DNA of 36,525 nucleotides, taken from assembly GCA_004366385.1 (NCBI GenBank), contig ML178782.1, positions 155,734 through 192,258 of the forward strand. The letters are read 5' to 3'. The notes beneath the pieces are model-generated. The model ran no database searches. It had not been told where the DNA came from and worked only from the letters and a program-made list of their open reading frames with translations. Positions within the stretch are counted from its first letter, which is position 1. Each line of letters opens with the position of its first letter. Source of the DNA: Actinomycetota bacterium. GTDB lineage: Bacteria; Actinomycetota; Thermoleophilia; Gaiellales; Gaiellaceae. This document shows, piece by piece, positions 22,748-30,843 of this stretch. The translations under genes and the position numbers were made by a program.

Positions 22748-23787
22748 CCCGTTCCTCCTCGTTCTTCGAGGTCGAGGGCCTCCTCAGGGGCCCACGACAC
22801 GATCACGCGCTCGCCCTCCGCGAGCGTCTCGACACCGTTGCCCTTCCCCGAACGCTGCTCCCGCACCAGCACCTCCTGTCCGTCCTCGAGGCGGACGACG
22901 CACTGCACCGCCGGCCCGATGACCATCGTCGCGACGACGGACCCGCCCAGGCCCTCGCCGCTCCTCGACACGTGCACCCGCTCCGGCCTGATCGCGACCT
23001 CGCGCCCGCTCGCGCGCACGAAGTTCGTGTCGCCGATGAAGCGGGCGACGACCTCCGTGGCGGGCTCGTCGTAGATCTCCCCCGGCACGCCGAGCTGCTC
23101 GATCCGGCCACCGCTCATGACGGCGACGCGATCCGACATCGCGAGCGCCTCCTCCTGGTCGTGGGTCACGTACACGAACGTGATCCCGATCTCCTCCTGG
23201 ATCCGCTTGAGCTCGATCTGGAGCTCCTTCCGCACCTTCAGGTCGAGCGCGCCGAGCGGCTCGTCGAGGAGCAGTACCTGCGGGTGCATGACGAGCGCGC
23301 GCGCGAGCGCGACCCGCTGCTGCTGCCCGCCCGAGAGCTGACGCGGCTTTCGGCTCTCGTAGCCGGAGAGCTGCACGAGCTCGAGCATCTCGCTCGCGCG
23401 CGCGCGGCGCTCGTTGCGGCTCAGGCCGCGTTGCTTCAGGCCATACGCGACGTTGTCGCGCACGTTCAGGTGCGGGAAGAGCGCGTACGACTGGAACACG
23501 GTGTTGACGTTCCGCTTGTACGCGGGCAGGCGGGAGACGTCGCGCCCGCCGATCCGTACCTCCCCCTCGTCCGGCCGCTCGAAGCCCGCGACCAGCCGCA
23601 ACGTCGTCGTCTTCCCGCAGCCCGACGGGCCGAGCAGGGAGAGGAACTCCCCGTGCTCGACGCGAAGGTCGACGGCGTCCACCGCCGCGACGTCGCCGAA
23701 GCGCTTGGTGACCCCGACGAGCTCGACGTCGGGAGACTGCGCGGGAGGCTGCGGCGGGCTCAGTAGCTGGGTGGGCTGATGATCCAC
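22744..23787 (-). CDS. potA: spermidine/putrescine ABC transporter ATP-binding protein PotA
   Basis: This is a 347-residue ABC ATPase with Walker A GPSGCGKTTTLR, Q-loop VFQSYALFPHLNVRDNVAYG, signature [15 protein letters not shown], Walker B VLLLDEPLGALD and switch His in YVTHDQEEALAMSD. A C-terminal TOBE domain of about 100 residues follows (FVRASGREVAIRPERV onward). GTG 23787 is chosen because a strong GGAGG (23792-23796) stands four bases upstream; this start overlaps the end of the regulator gene by 28 bases. The next canonical in-frame GTG would delete the first strand of the nucleotide-binding domain. The potD start overlaps its stop. Confidence 0.93.
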   Translation of the reverse strand: MDHQPTQLLSPPQPPAQSPDVELVGVTKRFGDVAAVDAVDLRVEHGEFLSLLGPSGCGKTTTLRLVAGFERPDEGEVRIGGRDVSRLPAYKRNVNTVFQSYALFPHLNVRDNVAYGLKQRGLSRNERRARASEMLELVQLSGYESRKPRQLSGGQQQRVALARALVMHPQVLLLDEPLGALDLKVRKELQIELKRIQEEIGITFVYVTHDQEEALAMSDRVAVMSGGRIEQLGVPGEIYDEPATEVVARFIGDTNFVRASGREVAIRPERVHVSRSGEGLGGSVVATMVIGPAVQCVVRLEDGQEVLVREQRSGKGNGVETLAEGERVIVSWAPEEALDLEERGGTG

Positions 23788-24338
23788 ATCACCTCCGCGG
23801 TCCCGTCGCCTGCGTTCGCGAGCCGGTGGGGCGTCGAGCTCCGGTAGTCGATCGAGTCGCCCTCGCGCAGCTCGAACACCTCCGTGTCGAGCTGGAGGTG
23901 GACGACGCCCTCGAGCACGACCAGCAGCTCCTCCGAGTCGCCGTGGGTGTACCGCTCGTCGCCGGTCGAGCCTCCGGGCTCGAACTCGCCGACCATCACC
24001 TGGAGGTGCTCGAGCGGCCTCGGCGTGAGCATGAACTTCTGCCCGAGCGTGCCGAAGGTCAGCGCCGGCCTGCTCTCCTTCCGGAGCACGCGCGGCTGCG
24101 CCTGGGCCCCGTTCGGCTCGAAGAGGTCGGCGACGTTGATGCCGAGGGCGGCCGCGATCCGCTTCAGCGAGGCGACGCTCGCGTTCGCGCGCCCGCGTTC
24201 GACCTGACTCAGGAAGCTCTCGGAAAGGTCCGCCCGCTCGGCGAGCGTCCTGAGCGTGACGCGGCGGAGGGTGCGAATCGCTCGCAGCCGTTCGCCGACG
24301 TCGACGCTGGTCCCCTCTGAAGCTTCCTGCACGCTCAT
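23760..24338 (-). CDS. XRE-family regulator with C-terminal cupin (PuuR-like)
   Basis: This is a 192-residue regulator. The N-terminal helix-turn-helix (about residues 14-70) reads LRTLAERADLSESFLSQVERGRANASVASLKRIAAALG; the C-terminal half is a cupin barrel with GDERYTHGDSEELLVVLEG and DSIDYRSSTPHRLANAG. Such HTH-cupin proteins sense small metabolites; E. coli PuuR, which controls putrescine use, has this architecture. Because its 3' end overlaps potA by 28 bases, it is in the pot operon and likely regulates polyamine import. ATG 24338 is used; an in-frame GTG at 24359 would add seven residues. No clear ribosome site precedes either start. Confidence 0.9.
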   Translation of the reverse strand: MSVQEASEGTSVDVGERLRAIRTLRRVTLRTLAERADLSESFLSQVERGRANASVASLKRIAAALGINVADLFEPNGAQAQPRVLRKESRPALTFGTLGQKFMLTPRPLEHLQVMVGEFEPGGSTGDERYTHGDSEELLVVLEGVVHLQLDTEVFELREGDSIDYRSSTPHRLANAGDGTAEVMWIISPPSY

Positions 24339-24411
24339 CGAAGAAAACTGAAGCGACACTACTGCGCTCTTCGACGCGTTTCAACCGCGGACGTGAGAGA
24401 GTACGCCCGCG

Positions 24412-25683
24412 ATGGCGACGGTCGTGTTCTTCCCCGAGGGCGCGTACGGCCCTACGAACAACTGCGTGGGGATCGGGCAGGTGCTCGCCGAGCGCGGCCA
24501 CCGCGTCGTGTTCGTGATCGAGGAGTCGTTCGCGAGCTCGCTCGAGGCGCAGGGCTTCGAGGAGCGGCTCATGCGGCTCGGCCCGCCGCCGGAGGTGGAG
24601 GAGGAGCCGGGCCAGTTCTGGAAGGACTTCATCCGCGACACGGCGCCGGTCTTCCGGAAGCCGACGATCGAGCAGCTCTCCGAGTTCATCGAGCCGACCT
24701 GGCGGGCGCTCTGCGACGGCGCGCGCTACGTCGACGACCGGCTGCGCGAAATCTTCGACGAGGTGCAGCCGGACGTGATCGTCGAGGACAACGTCCTCTG
24801 CTTCCCGGCGATCCACGACTCCGGCCGTCCGTGGGTGCGGGTCGTCTCGTGCAACCCGCTGGAGCTGAAGGACCCGGCGATCGCACCTGTCTTCTCCGGC
24901 TATCCCGCCGCGGATCGCAGCGGCTGGGACGAGTTCCGCGCCGAGTACGCGCGCGCGATCGCCGGCCTGCACGGCGAGTTCTCGGCCTTCTGCGCCGAGC
25001 GCGGCGCGCCGCCGCTCCCCGAGGGCGAGTTCATCCACGAGTCGGGGTCGCTCAACCTCTACCTCTACCCCGCCGCGCTCGACTACGACCGCTCCCTCCA
25101 ACTGGCGCCCACGTGGCACCGGCTGGAGTCGTGCGTGCGCCGGGTCGAAGACAGCGTGGAGCTGCCGGATCACATCGCGGGCGGCGACGGCTCGTTGCTC
25201 TACCTCTCGCTCGGGAGCCTCGGCTCGGCCGACGTTGACCTGATGAAGCGGCTGGTGGACGTCCTCTCGCGGACACCGCACCGCGTGATCGTCTCCAAGG
25301 GGCCGCAGCACACGGAGTTCGAGCTCGCGGAGAACATGTGGGGCGCCGAGTTCCTCCCACAGCCCGCCGTCCTCCTGCTCGTCGACGCGGTGATCACGCA
25401 CGGCGGCAACAACACGACGACCGAGTGCATGTACTTCGGGAAGCCGATGGTCGCGCTGCCGCTCTTCTGGGATCAGTACGACAACGCGCAGCGGGTCGAC
25501 GAGACCGGGTACGGGATCCGGCTTCAGACGTACGAGTTCGAGGAGGGCGAGCTGCACTCGGCGCTCGACCGGCTGCTCGCCGACGAAGGCCTCGCGGCGC
25601 GCATGGCGTCGACGGCGGGCGCGCTCCAGGCGTTCCCGGGGACGGTGCGCGCGGCGGATCTCATCGAGCGCGTCGCCTCGTGA
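24412..25683 (+). CDS. GT1-family (UGT/MGT-like) glycosyltransferase
   Basis: This is a 423-residue GT-B-fold glycosyltransferase. The N-terminal acceptor domain starts with TVVFFPEGAYGPTNNCVGIGQVLAERGHRV, including the usual strand-loop-helix. The C-terminal donor domain holds the family signature THGGNNTTTECMYFGKPMVALPLFWDQYDNAQRV near residues 325-360, with the nucleotide-sugar-binding His and the terminal Asp-Gln that contacts the sugar. Members glycosylate macrolides, flavonoids, sterols or other small hydrophobic acceptors. The ATG at 24412 is 73 bases from the divergent regulator start. The following dehalogenase-like gene overlaps its stop (GTGA), implying a two-gene pathway acting on the same molecule. 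Donor and acceptor are unknown. Confidence 0.9.
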   Translation: MATVVFFPEGAYGPTNNCVGIGQVLAERGHRVVFVIEESFASSLEAQGFEERLMRLGPPPEVEEEPGQFWKDFIRDTAPVFRKPTIEQLSEFIEPTWRALCDGARYVDDRLREIFDEVQPDVIVEDNVLCFPAIHDSGRPWVRVVSCNPLELKDPAIAPVFSGYPAADRSGWDEFRAEYARAIAGLHGEFSAFCAERGAPPLPEGEFIHESGSLNLYLYPAALDYDRSLQLAPTWHRLESCVRRVEDSVELPDHIAGGDGSLLYLSLGSLGSADVDLMKRLVDVLSRTPHRVIVSKGPQHTEFELAENMWGAEFLPQPAVLLLVDAVITHGGNNTTTECMYFGKPMVALPLFWDQYDNAQRVDETGYGIRLQTYEFEEGELHSALDRLLADEGLAARMASTAGALQAFPGTVRAADLIERVAS

Positions 25684-26567
25684 GCGACGCGTACCGGACG
25701 CCCGACGAGCGGTTCGAGGGCCTCCCCGGCTGGGACTTCGAGCCGCGCTACCTCGAGCAGGACGGCCTCCGCATGCACTACGTCGACGAGGGCGAGGGCG
25801 ACCCCGTGCTCCTGCTCCACGGCGAGCCGTCGTGGAGCTTCCTGTACCGGAAGATCATCCCGCCGGTTGCGGGTGTTGCGCGCGTCGTCGCGCCGGACTA
25901 CTTCGGCTTCGGCCGCTCGGACAAGCCGACGCGCATCGAGGACTACTCGTACGACTTCCACTGCGACTCGATCCGCCGGCTCATCGAGGAGCTCGACCTG
26001 CGCACGATCACCGTGGTCGTGCAGGACTGGGGCGGGCCGATCGGGCTCCGGCTCGCGGTCGAGCATCCCGAGCGCTTCGCGCGCCTCGTGATCCTCAACA
26101 CCGGTGTCGGGGGCGGGCGCGCGCCGTCCGAGGAGTGGCTGCGCTTCCGCGCGTTCATGCGCCGCGTGGGGACGGACATCGTCGCCGGCCAGCTCATCCG
26201 CATCTCGTCCGTGACCGAGCTCGCCGACGACGTCGTCGCCGGCTACGACGCGCCGTTCCCGGTGCCGGAGTCGAGGGTCGGGATCGTCGCGTTCCCGGAG
26301 CAGGTCCCGACGGAGCCCGAGCACCCGAACACGCCGAAGATGAACGAGGTGCGGGACGCCCTCATGCGCTGGGAGAAGCCGGCGCTCGTCCTCTTCTCAG
26401 ACTCCGACCCGATCTTCTCGCCGGCCGCGGCCGAGCGCCTGGCCGCGCGCATCCCCGGCGCCGGCCCGGCCGAGATCGTCAGCGGCGCGGGGCACTTCCT
26501 CCAGGAGGAGAAGGGCGAGGAGATCGCGGAACGGATCGTCCGCTTCCTCGCCGAGACACCGTCCTGA
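25680..26567 (+). CDS. haloalkane dehalogenase-like alpha/beta hydrolase (DhlA type)
   Basis: This 295-residue alpha/beta hydrolase resembles subfamily-I haloalkane dehalogenases. The oxyanion segment is LLLHGEPSWSFLYRKIIP, with Glu49 in the halide-stabilising position. The nucleophile elbow VVQDWGGPIGL gives Asp116 followed by the halide-binding Trp117. Asp243 in SDSDPIFSP is the likely acid, and His272 in GAGHFLQEEKGEE is the base. RVVAPDYFGFGRSDKP is also characteristic. The cleavage of carbon-halogen bonds is the family activity, but epoxide or ester hydrolysis cannot be excluded. GTG 25680 overlaps the glycosyltransferase stop, so the two should be co-translated. A bidirectional hairpin follows the gene. 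Confidence 0.88.
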   Translation: MSDAYRTPDERFEGLPGWDFEPRYLEQDGLRMHYVDEGEGDPVLLLHGEPSWSFLYRKIIPPVAGVARVVAPDYFGFGRSDKPTRIEDYSYDFHCDSIRRLIEELDLRTITVVVQDWGGPIGLRLAVEHPERFARLVILNTGVGGGRAPSEEWLRFRAFMRRVGTDIVAGQLIRISSVTELADDVVAGYDAPFPVPESRVGIVAFPEQVPTEPEHPNTPKMNEVRDALMRWEKPALVLFSDSDPIFSPAAAERLAARIPGAGPAEIVSGAGHFLQEEKGEEIAERIVRFLAETPS

Positions 26568-26572
26568 ACAGA

Positions 26573-26595
26573 CCTTGTGGCTCAGAGCCACAAGG
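26573..26595. terminator. bidirectional hairpin terminator
   Basis: A perfect 10-bp inverted repeat, CCTTGTGGCT, loop CAG, AGCCACAAGG, lies between the convergent dehalogenase-like gene (+) and korB (-). It is placed five bases after the former's stop and 28 bases after the latter's, so it can serve both strands. Confidence 0.75.
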
Positions 26596-26622
26596 CGCGT
26601 GGGGCTGCCTCGCTCGCGCGCG

Positions 26623-27645
26623 TCAGCCGACGGTCCAGGTGTCGCCCGAGTGCAGGAGCGCCGCGAGGTCGCCTTCGCCCCGCTCGTCGCGCGCGCGGTC
26701 GAGCTGCTCGCTCATCAGGTCGTCGTAGACCGGGCGCTCGAGGGCGCGGAAGACGCCGAGCGGCACCGCGCCGTGCGTCTCGAACGTGATCCGCGAGAGG
26801 GCGAACGCGAGGCTCGCCTGCGCGTGCGCGGTGTCGTGGACGAGGAGCGAGTTCTCGCCCGCCTCGTCGACGTCCACGACGCGGAGAGAGCCGTCCGGGT
26901 ATTGCTGCACGCCCTTCTCGCTCTCGGCGCCGAAGCGGATGCGCTCGCCGTGGGCGAGGTAGATGCGGTTGGCCTTGTCCTCCCGCACGAAGTCGAAGGC
27001 GCCGTCGTTGTAGATGTTGCAGTTCTGGAGGATCTCGACGAAGGCCGACCCGCGATGCCGCGCCGCCGCGCCCAGTACCTCGGTCAGCCCCTTCTTGTCC
27101 GTGTCGATCGCGCGCGCGACGAACGACGCCTCCGCGCCGATCGCGACCGACAGCGGGTTGAACGGGTAGTCGAGCGAGCCCATCGGCGTCGACTTCGTCA
27201 CCTTGCCGATGCGCGACGTGGGCGAGTACTGGCCCTTCGTGAGGCCGTAGATCTCGTTGTTGAAGAGCAGGATCTTCAGGTTCACGTTCCGGCGCAGCGC
27301 ATGGATGAGGTGGTTGCCGCCGATCGAGAGCGCGTCGCCGTCACCGGTCACGACCCAGACGGACAGGTCCGGCCGGGACACGGCCAGCCCGGTCGCGATC
27401 GCCGGCGCGCGCCCGTGGATCGAGTGCATGCCGTACGTCTGCATGTAGTACGGGAAGCGCGCCGCGCAGCCGATCCCGGACACGAACACGATCCGCTCGC
27501 GCGTGAGCCCGAGCTCGGGCATGAAGCCCTGGATCACGTTCAGGATCGCGTAGTCCCCGCAGCCCGGGCACCAGCGCACCTCCTGGTCGGACTTGAAGTC
27601 CTTGGCCGTGAGCTGCACGAGGTTCCCGTTGCCGTCGGCCGTCAC
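26623..27645 (-). CDS. korB: 2-oxoacid:ferredoxin oxidoreductase, beta subunit
   Basis: This is a 340-residue thiamine-diphosphate-binding subunit. CPGCGDY (26-32) begins the cofactor domain; GDGDALSIGGNHLIHALRRN (from 101) with NNEIYGLTKGQYSPTS (129-144) is the ThDP/Mg site. With KorA it would oxidatively decarboxylate a 2-oxoacid, most likely 2-oxoglutarate, to the acyl-CoA while reducing ferredoxin. The same two-subunit form functions in mycobacteria as an alternative to 2-oxoglutarate dehydrogenase. GTG 27645 overlaps the korA stop by four bases. No ferredoxin gene or ferredoxin-like 4Fe-4S domain is seen nearby. Confidence 0.93.
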   Translation of the reverse strand: MTADGNGNLVQLTAKDFKSDQEVRWCPGCGDYAILNVIQGFMPELGLTRERIVFVSGIGCAARFPYYMQTYGMHSIHGRAPAIATGLAVSRPDLSVWVVTGDGDALSIGGNHLIHALRRNVNLKILLFNNEIYGLTKGQYSPTSRIGKVTKSTPMGSLDYPFNPLSVAIGAEASFVARAIDTDKKGLTEVLGAAARHRGSAFVEILQNCNIYNDGAFDFVREDKANRIYLAHGERIRFGAESEKGVQQYPDGSLRVVDVDEAGENSLLVHDTAHAQASLAFALSRITFETHGAVPLGVFRALERPVYDDLMSEQLDRARDERGEGDLAALLHSGDTWTVG

Positions 27646-29492
27646 GAGTCCACCAACGCGGTGATCGCGTCCTCGAGCTCCGCCGCCCTGAACGGGCGGC
27701 CGCGCACCTTGTTGTAGCCCGCCGCGTCCACCAGGAATTGCGCGCGGATCAACATCCGCAGCTGCCCCAGGTTCATCTCCGGGATCAGCACCTTCTCGTA
27801 CGAGCGCACGACCTCGCCCGTGTTCCGCGGGAACGGGTTCAGGTACCGGAGGTGGGCGGTCGCCACCGTGCGGCCGCCCGCCCGCACCCGCCGCGCCGCC
27901 GCGCCGATCGCTCCGTACGTCGAGCCCCAGCCGAGGACGAGCGTGTCCGCGCCGTCGGGGTCGTCGACCTCGAGCTCGGGGATGTCTGCCGCGATCCCGG
28001 CGACCTTCGCGGCGCGCAGGCGCGTCATGAGGTCGTGGTTCTCGGGGTCGTACGAGACGTTGCCGGTCTCGTCCGCCTTCTCGAGCCCGCCGATTCGGTG
28101 CTCGAGGCCGGGCGTCCCCGGGATCGCCCACGGCCGCGCGAGCGTCTCCGGGTCGCGGCGGTACGGGAGGAAGGCGTCCCCGTCGTTCGGCTCGGTCGCG
28201 AACTCGGTCGAGATGTCGGCGAGCTCGCCCACGTCGGGGATGAGCCACGGCTCGGAGCCGTTCGCGAGGTACGCGTCCGAGAGCAGGAAGACCGGCGTCC
28301 GGTACTTGATCGCGATCCGCGCCGCCTCGATCGCCGCGTGGAAGCAGCCGGCCGGAGTGGAAGCGGCCACGACCGGCACCGGCGACTCCGAGTTCCGCCC
28401 GAACAGCACCATGAGCAGGTCGGCCTGCTCGGGCTTCGTCGGCATCCCCGTCGAGGGGCCGGCGCGCTGCACGTCCACGATCAGGAGCGGCAGCTCGAGC
28501 GTCACCGCGAGCCCGACCGTCTCCGACTTGAGCACGACCCCCGGCCCCGCAGAGGTCGTCACGCCGAGCGCGCCGCCGAAGGCCGCGCCGAGCGCGGCGC
28601 CGGACGCCGCGATCTCGTCCTCGGCCTGGAAGGTACGAACGCCGAAGTGCTTCATCTGCGCGAGCTGCTCGAGGACGTCGGAGGCAGGTGTGATGGGGTA
28701 CGCGCCGAGGAACAGCGGGAGCCCGGAGAGCCTGCTCGCGGCGACGAGGCCGTACGTCAGAGCCGTGTTCCCGGACACCTGGCGATACGTGCCAGGCGCC
28801 AGCTGCGCAGGCGCGATCTCGTACGAGACGGCGAAATCCTCGGACGTCTCGCCGTAGTTCCAGCCCGCCTTGAAGGCCCGCGTGTTCGCCTCGGCGATCT
28901 CGGGCCGCTGCGCGAACTTCGACTCGATGAACGCGAGAGTGCCCTCCATTGGACGGTGGTAGAGCCACGACATCAGCCCGAGCGCGAAGAAGTTCTTCGA
29001 GCGCTCGGCCTCCCGCGACGTGATCCCCTCGACCTCCTTCAGCGCCTCGACGGTCATCGACGAGAGCGCGACCGGGTGCACGTGGAAGCCCTCCAGCGAC
29101 CCGTCCTCGAGCGGATTGCTCTCGTAGCCAGCCTTCTGGAGGTTCCGGTCGTTGAAGGCGTCGGTGTTGACGATCACGGTGCCGCCCTTCACGAGGTCCC
29201 CGATGTTCACCTTCAGCGCGGCCGGGTTCATCGCGACGAGCACGCTCGGCTGGTCGCCGGGCGTGAGGATGTCGTGATCCGCGAAGTGGAGCTGGAACCC
29301 GGAGACGCCCGGGAGCGAGCCGGCAGGCGCGCGGATCTCCGCAGGGAAGTCGGGCAGCGTGGCGAGGTCGTTCCCGAAGACGGCCGTCTCGCTCGTGAAG
29401 CGGTCTCCCGTGAGCTGCATGCCGTCGCCGGAGTCGCCGGCGAAGCGAATCACGACCCGCTCGAGCTGCTCGACAGGCTTGGTCGAGCTCAC
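27642..29492 (-). CDS. korA: 2-oxoacid:ferredoxin oxidoreductase, fused gamma-alpha subunit
   Basis: This is a 616-residue fusion. The N-terminal gamma domain (residues about 10-190) opens with IRFAGDSGDGMQLTGD. The alpha domain (about 235-616) contains GAYPITPASDVLEQLA (263-278), the YPITP motif of 2-oxoacid oxidoreductases, AEDEIAASGAALGAAFGGA, and RAGPSTGMPTKPEQADL. No Cys-rich delta domain is fused, as in mycobacterial KorA. The GTG at 29492 was accepted as giving the usual short N-terminus; the upstream sequence is the divergent region before the SRPBCC gene. korB is coupled by a GTGA overlap. Substrate preference for 2-oxoglutarate over pyruvate is inferred from this subunit layout. Confidence 0.93.
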   Translation of the reverse strand: MSSTKPVEQLERVVIRFAGDSGDGMQLTGDRFTSETAVFGNDLATLPDFPAEIRAPAGSLPGVSGFQLHFADHDILTPGDQPSVLVAMNPAALKVNIGDLVKGGTVIVNTDAFNDRNLQKAGYESNPLEDGSLEGFHVHPVALSSMTVEALKEVEGITSREAERSKNFFALGLMSWLYHRPMEGTLAFIESKFAQRPEIAEANTRAFKAGWNYGETSEDFAVSYEIAPAQLAPGTYRQVSGNTALTYGLVAASRLSGLPLFLGAYPITPASDVLEQLAQMKHFGVRTFQAEDEIAASGAALGAAFGGALGVTTSAGPGVVLKSETVGLAVTLELPLLIVDVQRAGPSTGMPTKPEQADLLMVLFGRNSESPVPVVAASTPAGCFHAAIEAARIAIKYRTPVFLLSDAYLANGSEPWLIPDVGELADISTEFATEPNDGDAFLPYRRDPETLARPWAIPGTPGLEHRIGGLEKADETGNVSYDPENHDLMTRLRAAKVAGIAADIPELEVDDPDGADTLVLGWGSTYGAIGAAARRVRAGGRTVATAHLRYLNPFPRNTGEVVRSYEKVLIPEMNLGQLRMLIRAQFLVDAAGYNKVRGRPFRAAELEDAITALVDS

Positions 29493-29551
29493 CCCCGAGG
29501 TATAGCTGACCGAGCGGGTGAGGCGCAGCCCCGTCCGGGTAGCGTGTCGGT

Positions 29552-29986
29552 GTGAGAGTCACCGAGTCGATCCGCATCGAGCGCCCGGCGGAGGACGTGT
29601 GGGCCGTCGTGTCCGACCTCGACACGCACCGGGAGTGGCGGCCCGCGATCGTGGAGCTGACGCAGCTGGACGAGGGCCCGCTCGCCGTCGGCTCGCGGCT
29701 GCGCGAGGTGCTGCGCTGGCGGGGGCGGACGCTCGAGCTCGACGACGTCGTCACGGCGCTCGAGCCGCCGCGGCGGCTCGGAATCACCGGCGGCTGGAGC
29801 GCGGCCGAGTTCGACCTCGAGCTGCTACTGGAACCGAACGGCGACGGCACGCTCGTGACCATGGACTGGCCGCTGCGCCCGAAGTCGCTGCTCATGCGCG
29901 TCGCTGCGCCGTTCCTCGGCGGGACGATGCGAAAGGCGACGCGCGAGGAGCTCGAGCTCCTGAAGGCGTACGTCGAAGCCCGTTAG
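29552..29986 (+). CDS. SRPBCC (START-like) family protein
   Basis: This is a 144-residue protein with the polyketide-cyclase/SRPBCC helix-grip fold: IRIERPAEDVWAVVSDLDTHREWRPAIVEL at the start, a central RGRTLELDDVVTALEPPRRLGITGG strand-turn region, and a long C-terminal helix (TREELELLKAYVEA). The fold makes a hydrophobic pocket for lipids or aromatic ligands. The ligand is unknown. The start is GTG 29552, 59 bases from the divergent korA start. Its stop overlaps the stop of the convergent NAD(P)-binding gene by four bases (TTAG). Confidence 0.85.
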   Translation: MRVTESIRIERPAEDVWAVVSDLDTHREWRPAIVELTQLDEGPLAVGSRLREVLRWRGRTLELDDVVTALEPPRRLGITGGWSAAEFDLELLLEPNGDGTLVTMDWPLRPKSLLMRVAAPFLGGTMRKATREELELLKAYVEAR

Positions 29987-30843
29987 CCCGCGAGTGCGGC
30001 GCGGACCGCGTCCTCGAACGGCGTCAGCGCAGCAGGGACGAGCTCGCGGATGCGATCCTCGCGCGCGACCGTCGGATTGCGGAGGCCCTCGACGAGCGGG
30101 CGCGAGACCGACGCGCCCACCGGCGTGACGAGATGGAGCCACCACGAGGACAGCCACGGAGTGAGCACCGGCACCTCCACGATCCGCGGGTGCTTGCCGC
30201 GGATCGCGCCGATGCGCTCGATCATCTGCCGGTACGTCATCACCTCCGGCCCGCCGACGTCGTAGTTCTCCCCCAGCGCCTCGTCGCGGCCGCAGACTCC
30301 GGCGAGGAAGCGGGTGACGTCGGCGAGCGCGATCGGCTGCGTCGGCGTCGTGACCCAGCGCGGGCAGATCATCGCGGGCAGCCGGTCGACGAGCGCGCGG
30401 ATCGTCTCGAAGGCCGCGCTCCCCTTCCCGATCACGACCCCCGAGCGCAACGTCGTCACCGGCACGGAGCCGGAGGCGAGGGCGCGGGCCGTCTCCTGCC
30501 GCGAGCGCAGGTGCGGGGAGAGGTCGGGGTCGTCGTCGCCGAGCCCGCCGAGGTAGACGATCTGGCGCACGCCCGCCTCCGCCGCCGCCCGTGCGACGTT
30601 CTCCGCCGCGCGCCGGTCGAGCTCCTCGAAGGAGGCCGAGCCGAGCGAGTGGACGAGGTGCACGGCGACGTCCGCGCCCTCGAGCGCGCGGCGGGCGCCG
30701 TCTGCGTCCGTGACGTCCGCCGCGAGCTCGCCGGGAGCGCCGCGCGGCGCGCGCGAGACCGAGACCACCTCGTGCGCGCGGGCGAGCTCGGGCACGAGCG
30801 CGGAGCCGATCACGCCGGAGGCGCCGAGGACCGCGACCCTCAC
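29983..30843 (-). CDS. NAD(P)-binding epimerase/NmrA-like protein (atypical SDR)
   Basis: This 286-residue Rossmann-fold protein starts with VAVLGASGVIGSALV, a GxxGxxG cofactor loop at residues 7-13. ADVTDADGARRALEGADVAVHLVHSLG and QIVYLGGLGDDD follow, typical of complex-I-NDUFA9-like/NmrA atypical short-chain dehydrogenases; the classical YxxxK catalytic pair is not evident. Later segments TLRSGVVIGKGS and NYDVGGPEVMTYRQMIERIG fit that group. The role may be redox sensing, assembly or dehydrogenation; substrate unknown. GTG 30843 overlaps the stop of the preceding unrecognised gene by four bases. Confidence 0.85.
   Translation of the reverse strand: MRVAVLGASGVIGSALVPELARAHEVVSVSRAPRGAPGELAADVTDADGARRALEGADVAVHLVHSLGSASFEELDRRAAENVARAAAEAGVRQIVYLGGLGDDDPDLSPHLRSRQETARALASGSVPVTTLRSGVVIGKGSAAFETIRALVDRLPAMICPRWVTTPTQPIALADVTRFLAGVCGRDEALGENYDVGGPEVMTYRQMIERIGAIRGKHPRIVEVPVLTPWLSSWWLHLVTPVGASVSRPLVEGLRNPTVAREDRIRELVPAALTPFEDAVRAALAG

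Noticed and set aside
23761-23763. CTG start for potA overlapping the regulator stop (CTGA)
   Set aside because: A GTG at 23787 with a strong GGAGG four bases upstream offers a better, canonical start in the same frame.
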